This document shows, piece by piece, positions 21,265 through 23,314 of a stretch of DNA of 23,314 nucleotides. A program made the translations under genes and the position numbers. The notes beneath the pieces are model-generated. The model was not told where the DNA came from, searched no databases, and saw only the letters and a program-made list of their open reading frames with translations. Every line of letters starts with the position of its first letter. Positions within the stretch are counted from its first letter, which is position 1. The stretch comes from Oscillospiraceae bacterium. GTDB lineage: Bacteria; Bacillota; Clostridia; Oscillospirales; Acutalibacteraceae. Location: assembly GCA_022508705.1 (NCBI GenBank), contig JAFLUO010000018.1:1-23314 (forward strand), in the 5' to 3' direction.

Positions 21265-21912
21265 CTATAACGCTTGAACTATGTCTATTCCGTTGCCGTC
21301 AGGGTCTTTAATGTTGAAATATCTGTATCCCCAAGGCAAATTCTGCGGTTCTTGTAAAATTTCAACTCCTAAACTGCACATTCTTCTGTATTCGGCATCG
21401 GCATTTGCAACCCTAAATTCAAAGCCTTGGCAAGCATTTGTAGATGTATGTACATAATCTTTCTGATAATTTACTGCAATACACACGGCGTTTTCATCCC
21501 GTTCACCGAACCATATCTCAATTCTGTTTGGTCCGCCATGCTCACGGTCATTAACAATATTCGCTTCAAGAATGTCACGGTAAAAATTGCTAAGCCGTAT
21601 AGGATCAGCGGAAACTATATTGATTAAAACAAGCTTTCTTGTAAAGCCCGTTGTTGCCGTAAATTCCCGTAAAATTCGTTTTCCTTTTTCAAGATAATCG
21701 GTTTTAGGATTGCAGTAACCTAACAATTCGTCAATAGTGCAGTTAAACAATTCAGCTATATTAGGTAGCATAGTTATGTCGGGGAAACTTTGCCCAAGCT
21801 CCCATTTTGATACAGATGCTTTCGTAACGCCTAATTTATCGGCTAATTCTTCCTGCGTAAAATTCAATTCTTTCCGTTTTTGTCTGATGTATGAAGATAT
21901 ATTTAAATTCAT
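21265..21912 (-). CDS. XRE-type regulator fused to a glyoxalase (VOC) domain
   Basis: 215 residues from ATG 21912; an adjacent ATG (21915) and GTG (21921) are alternatives, with AGGAG at 21921-21925 best spaced for the ATGs. Residues about 5-60 are a Cro/C1 helix-turn-helix (IRQKRKELNFTQEELADKLG, KASVSKWELGQ). Residues about 94-213 fit a vicinal oxygen chelate domain (FYRDILEANIV, IEIWFGERDE, FNIKDPDGNGIDIVQ). The usual first metal ligand His is not evident, so this half is more likely a ligand sensor than an enzyme. The VOC part may sense a small molecule and control DNA binding; this is inference. Confidence 0.82.
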   Translation of the reverse strand: MNLNISSYIRQKRKELNFTQEELADKLGVTKASVSKWELGQSFPDITMLPNIAELFNCTIDELLGYCNPKTDYLEKGKRILREFTATTGFTRKLVLINIVSADPIRLSNFYRDILEANIVNDREHGGPNRIEIWFGERDENAVCIAVNYQKDYVHTSTNACQGFEFRVANADAEYRRMCSLGVEILQEPQNLPWGYRYFNIKDPDGNGIDIVQAL

Positions 21913-22006
21913 CATAAACACTCCTGCTTCTTTTAGAATAATTATAAATCTTACTCTTCTTTATGGCAACGGATTTTCAATTGATTTTGTCAACTTACAG
22001 TATACT

Positions 22007-22543
22007 TTATATTTCAGTATTATGTATCTGCAAATATTTTTTATAAATAATATCGACAATATCATGAAGCGGAAGAGTGGCATCTAATTCCAAAACAGGG
22101 CATGCAATATACTGCATTTGTTTTGATATATGTTCTTCGGTTCTTGCTAAAACTTTATTATGAAATTTTTCCTGAGATTCATATAAATCTCCGCCTTTTA
22201 AAACTCTATCACCAAATTTTCTGTATTCTCGCTCTTCAATTCGCTTCATTCTTATGTCAAGAGGAGCCTTTAGAACGACAGCGAATTTGTATGTAGAATT
22301 TATTTCGTTACCCCAATCGCAGTTAACGGTTGCCAGCACATAATTTTTATGCTTTATAATATCATCAAGCATCAGTCTTTGCGTTTGTTCAAGAGTATGA
22401 AATTTTGAATACGGTATATCGCTTTTAATAAAATAATAATATTCAACATCCATACTGTAGTAGTTTAATTTTTCGGCAAGCAGCTTGCAAATTGTAGATT
22501 TTCCGCAGCCGTTTAGCCCTGTAATGATAATTCCTTGAGGCAC
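22007..22543 (-). CDS. P-loop AAA/kinase-like protein
   Basis: 178 residues from a GTG at 22543, chosen because AGGAAGG (22552-22558) is 8 bp upstream; an upstream GTG at 22552 overlaps that site. The Walker A motif GLNGCGKST starts at about residue 8. Later features are a conserved-looking Asp/Tyr-rich segment (MDVEYYYF), LATVNCDWG as a likely Walker B-like strand, and an Arg-rich lid-like helix (RMKRIEEREYRKFGDRV). It resembles small shikimate/adenylate-kinase-fold proteins annotated as AAA ATPases; the phosphoacceptor, if any, is unknown. Monocistronic or paired with the Cys-rich gene 72 bp upstream on the same strand. Confidence 0.75.
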   Translation of the reverse strand: MPQGIIITGLNGCGKSTICKLLAEKLNYYSMDVEYYYFIKSDIPYSKFHTLEQTQRLMLDDIIKHKNYVLATVNCDWGNEINSTYKFAVVLKAPLDIRMKRIEEREYRKFGDRVLKGGDLYESQEKFHNKVLARTEEHISKQMQYIACPVLELDATLPLHDIVDIIYKKYLQIHNTEI

Positions 22544-22615
22544 TCTAAACACCTTCCTGTCTTAATTGCTGTTTTAAATATTATTAAAGCTCACATATCC
22601 AAAGATATATGCATT

Positions 22616-23026
22616 TTAGTAATACTTTTTATACAAATCTATCCTGTAAAGACAGTTTTCCTTAATATTAGCAAGAAAAGGCAAAACCTCTATATCATTT
22701 ATGTGAACTGTTGCTTCTTCCTCGTTTGTTTCTTCAACCCAATTTTTGCTGAGATAAATATACTTGATTCCCCGTACGGATGTGAGCTTTAAAAGCACTT
22801 CTTCAAAATCTTTTAAAGCTTTCTTACCAACCTTTTTTGTGCCGATAGGATTATCGCAATCACACATTTCAGACGTAATTCTGTATTCACACCCACAATT
22901 TTTGACACAGGCATTTACAGCGTTCTTATTGCCGATATTAAAATGGTATTTTGAATTTTTTATTGCTTTCTCATAATCACTCATATTGATTCCGTCATTA
23001 ACAGAACCGTAAAGATAGTAACACAT
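22616..23026 (-). CDS. Cys-rich hypothetical protein
   Basis: 136 residues of unrecognised family. ATG at 23026 has GGTGAT upstream. Cysteines cluster at NACVKNCGCEYRI and SEMCDCDNPIG, a possible metal-binding knuckle or pair of CxC motifs. The C-terminal half is a mix of predicted beta and helix with acidic WVEETNEEEATVHI and ends in YKKYY. No signal peptide or membrane segment. It precedes the P-loop protein on the same strand by 72 bp, with no terminator seen between them, so co-transcription is possible. Confidence 0.6.
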   Translation of the reverse strand: MCYYLYGSVNDGINMSDYEKAIKNSKYHFNIGNKNAVNACVKNCGCEYRITSEMCDCDNPIGTKKVGKKALKDFEEVLLKLTSVRGIKYIYLSKNWVEETNEEEATVHINDIEVLPFLANIKENCLYRIDLYKKYY

Positions 23027-23044
23027 ATAATCACCAATATACTT

Positions 23045-23079
23045 AAAATAAAACGGAGCAAAGCGTGAACTTTGCTCCG
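23045..23079 (-). terminator. Intrinsic terminator (minus strand) of an upstream unit at the right edge
   Basis: A perfect 10-bp stem (23054-23063 with 23070-23079) has a 6-nt loop; on the minus strand it is followed by TTTTATTTTAAG. It terminates transcription entering from beyond 23080, for example of the integrase-like fragment. Confidence 0.85.
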
Positions 23080-23126
23080 CTTTGAAGACTGCCCATTATT
23101 TTAATACAAATGCATCCCTTTTGCTG

Positions 23127-23154
23127 TTAGGGGGTTCAAATGGTGTTTAGGGGG
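23127..23154. repeat. Two TTAGGGGG direct repeats, 20 bp apart
   Basis: Identical octamers at 23127-23134 and 23147-23154, exactly two helical turns apart, 50-75 bp from the end of the integrase-like fragment. They could be protein-binding sites such as integrase arm-type or regulator sites. Only two copies are present and function is unproven. The rest of 23080-23201 shows no gene. Confidence 0.5.
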
Positions 23155-23201
23155 CATTATGGAATCAAAAAGAGCGTTTTCGATACAAGGAAATGATATC
23201 A

Positions 23202-23314
23202 TTAATAATCGAGCCGAATAATATCCTTTTTTGTTAACTCTTGAACAGCTATATCATCTTTTGAAATCTCGTGTGTGACACATTTCAGATATGTCATCAA
23301 ACACTCCAAATCGT
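23202..23314 (-). pseudogene. Possible tyrosine-recombinase fragment (5' end outside window)
   Basis: An open frame enters at the right edge and ends at TAA 23202-23204, giving about 37 residues that contain LECLMTYLKCVT and VQELTKKDIIRLDY. The spacing of aromatic/hydrophobic residues and the final KDIIRLDY resemble the SAM-like core-binding domain of Firmicutes phage/transposon integrases, usually continued as ...DIxxYLxYL. If so, the gene is cut off by the stop well before its catalytic domain and is a remnant. An in-frame ATG at 23297 could also start a 31-residue peptide. Assignment is tentative. Confidence 0.35.

Noticed and set aside
23127..23154. CRISPR array
   Set aside because: Only two 8-bp repeats with a 12-bp gap and no cas genes.

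Overview
The window looks like chromosomal DNA of a low-to-mid GC anaerobic Firmicute of class Clostridia, most likely a gut Oscillospiraceae/Ruminococcaceae-type organism. This rests on Shine-Dalgarno-driven starts, the grpE-dnaK-dnaJ order, a Firmicutes-type L10 leader, OmpR/VanS-like signalling, small DUF3892 and C_GCAxxG_C_C proteins, and cytoplasmic clan GH-D glycosidases. The species cannot be named from sequence alone.

Layout. 1-3463: end of a heat-shock operon (partial grpE, dnaK, dnaJ, strong terminator). 3501-7437, minus strand: an alpha/beta-hydrolase of the DUF2974 type, an OmpR-type response regulator and a sensor kinase in operon order from a good sigma-A promoter, followed by an AT-rich orphan with a C-terminal membrane helix. 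7566-11278, plus strand: a translation/transcription block (rpmG, secE, nusG, rplK, rplA, then an L10-leader-controlled rplJ-rplL). Its untranslated leaders are rich in structure, including a stem-loop before rplK that mimics the L1-binding helix of 23S rRNA. rplL ends at a terminator and rpoB does not follow. 11283-16896, plus strand: a redox-type C_GCAxxG_C_C protein, a GH36-like and a GH31 glycosidase, packed with a 1-nt gap and an ATGA overlap. 16907-18481, minus: a lipoprotein with a repetitive beta-helix-like carbohydrate-binding domain and a Pro/Gly/Glu-rich tail.

The most striking element is at 18596-18870. A consensus sigma-A promoter (TTGACA-17-TACAAT) places the start of transcription at about 18631. 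That is exactly the first base of a 180-nt self-complementary rod, which is followed by a short linker and an intrinsic terminator with a cUUCGg tetraloop. The rod's terminal loop is complementary over 14 bp to the linker. No credible protein is encoded, so I read it as a free-standing structured non-coding RNA of about 230 nt. Its general shape (closing stem, one-sided central bubble, long terminal arm) recalls 6S RNA, but the loop-tail pseudoknot is not a 6S hallmark, so it may be undescribed.

18939-23314 is accessory in character: a small acidic ORF, a MATE exporter that appears richer in GC than its surroundings, a DUF3892 protein, an XRE-glyoxalase fusion regulator, a P-loop kinase-like protein, a Cys-rich orphan, and at the right edge a probable truncated tyrosine-integrase fragment next to 20-bp-spaced TTAGGGGG repeats. 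No tRNA, rRNA, complete insertion sequence or CRISPR array was seen.
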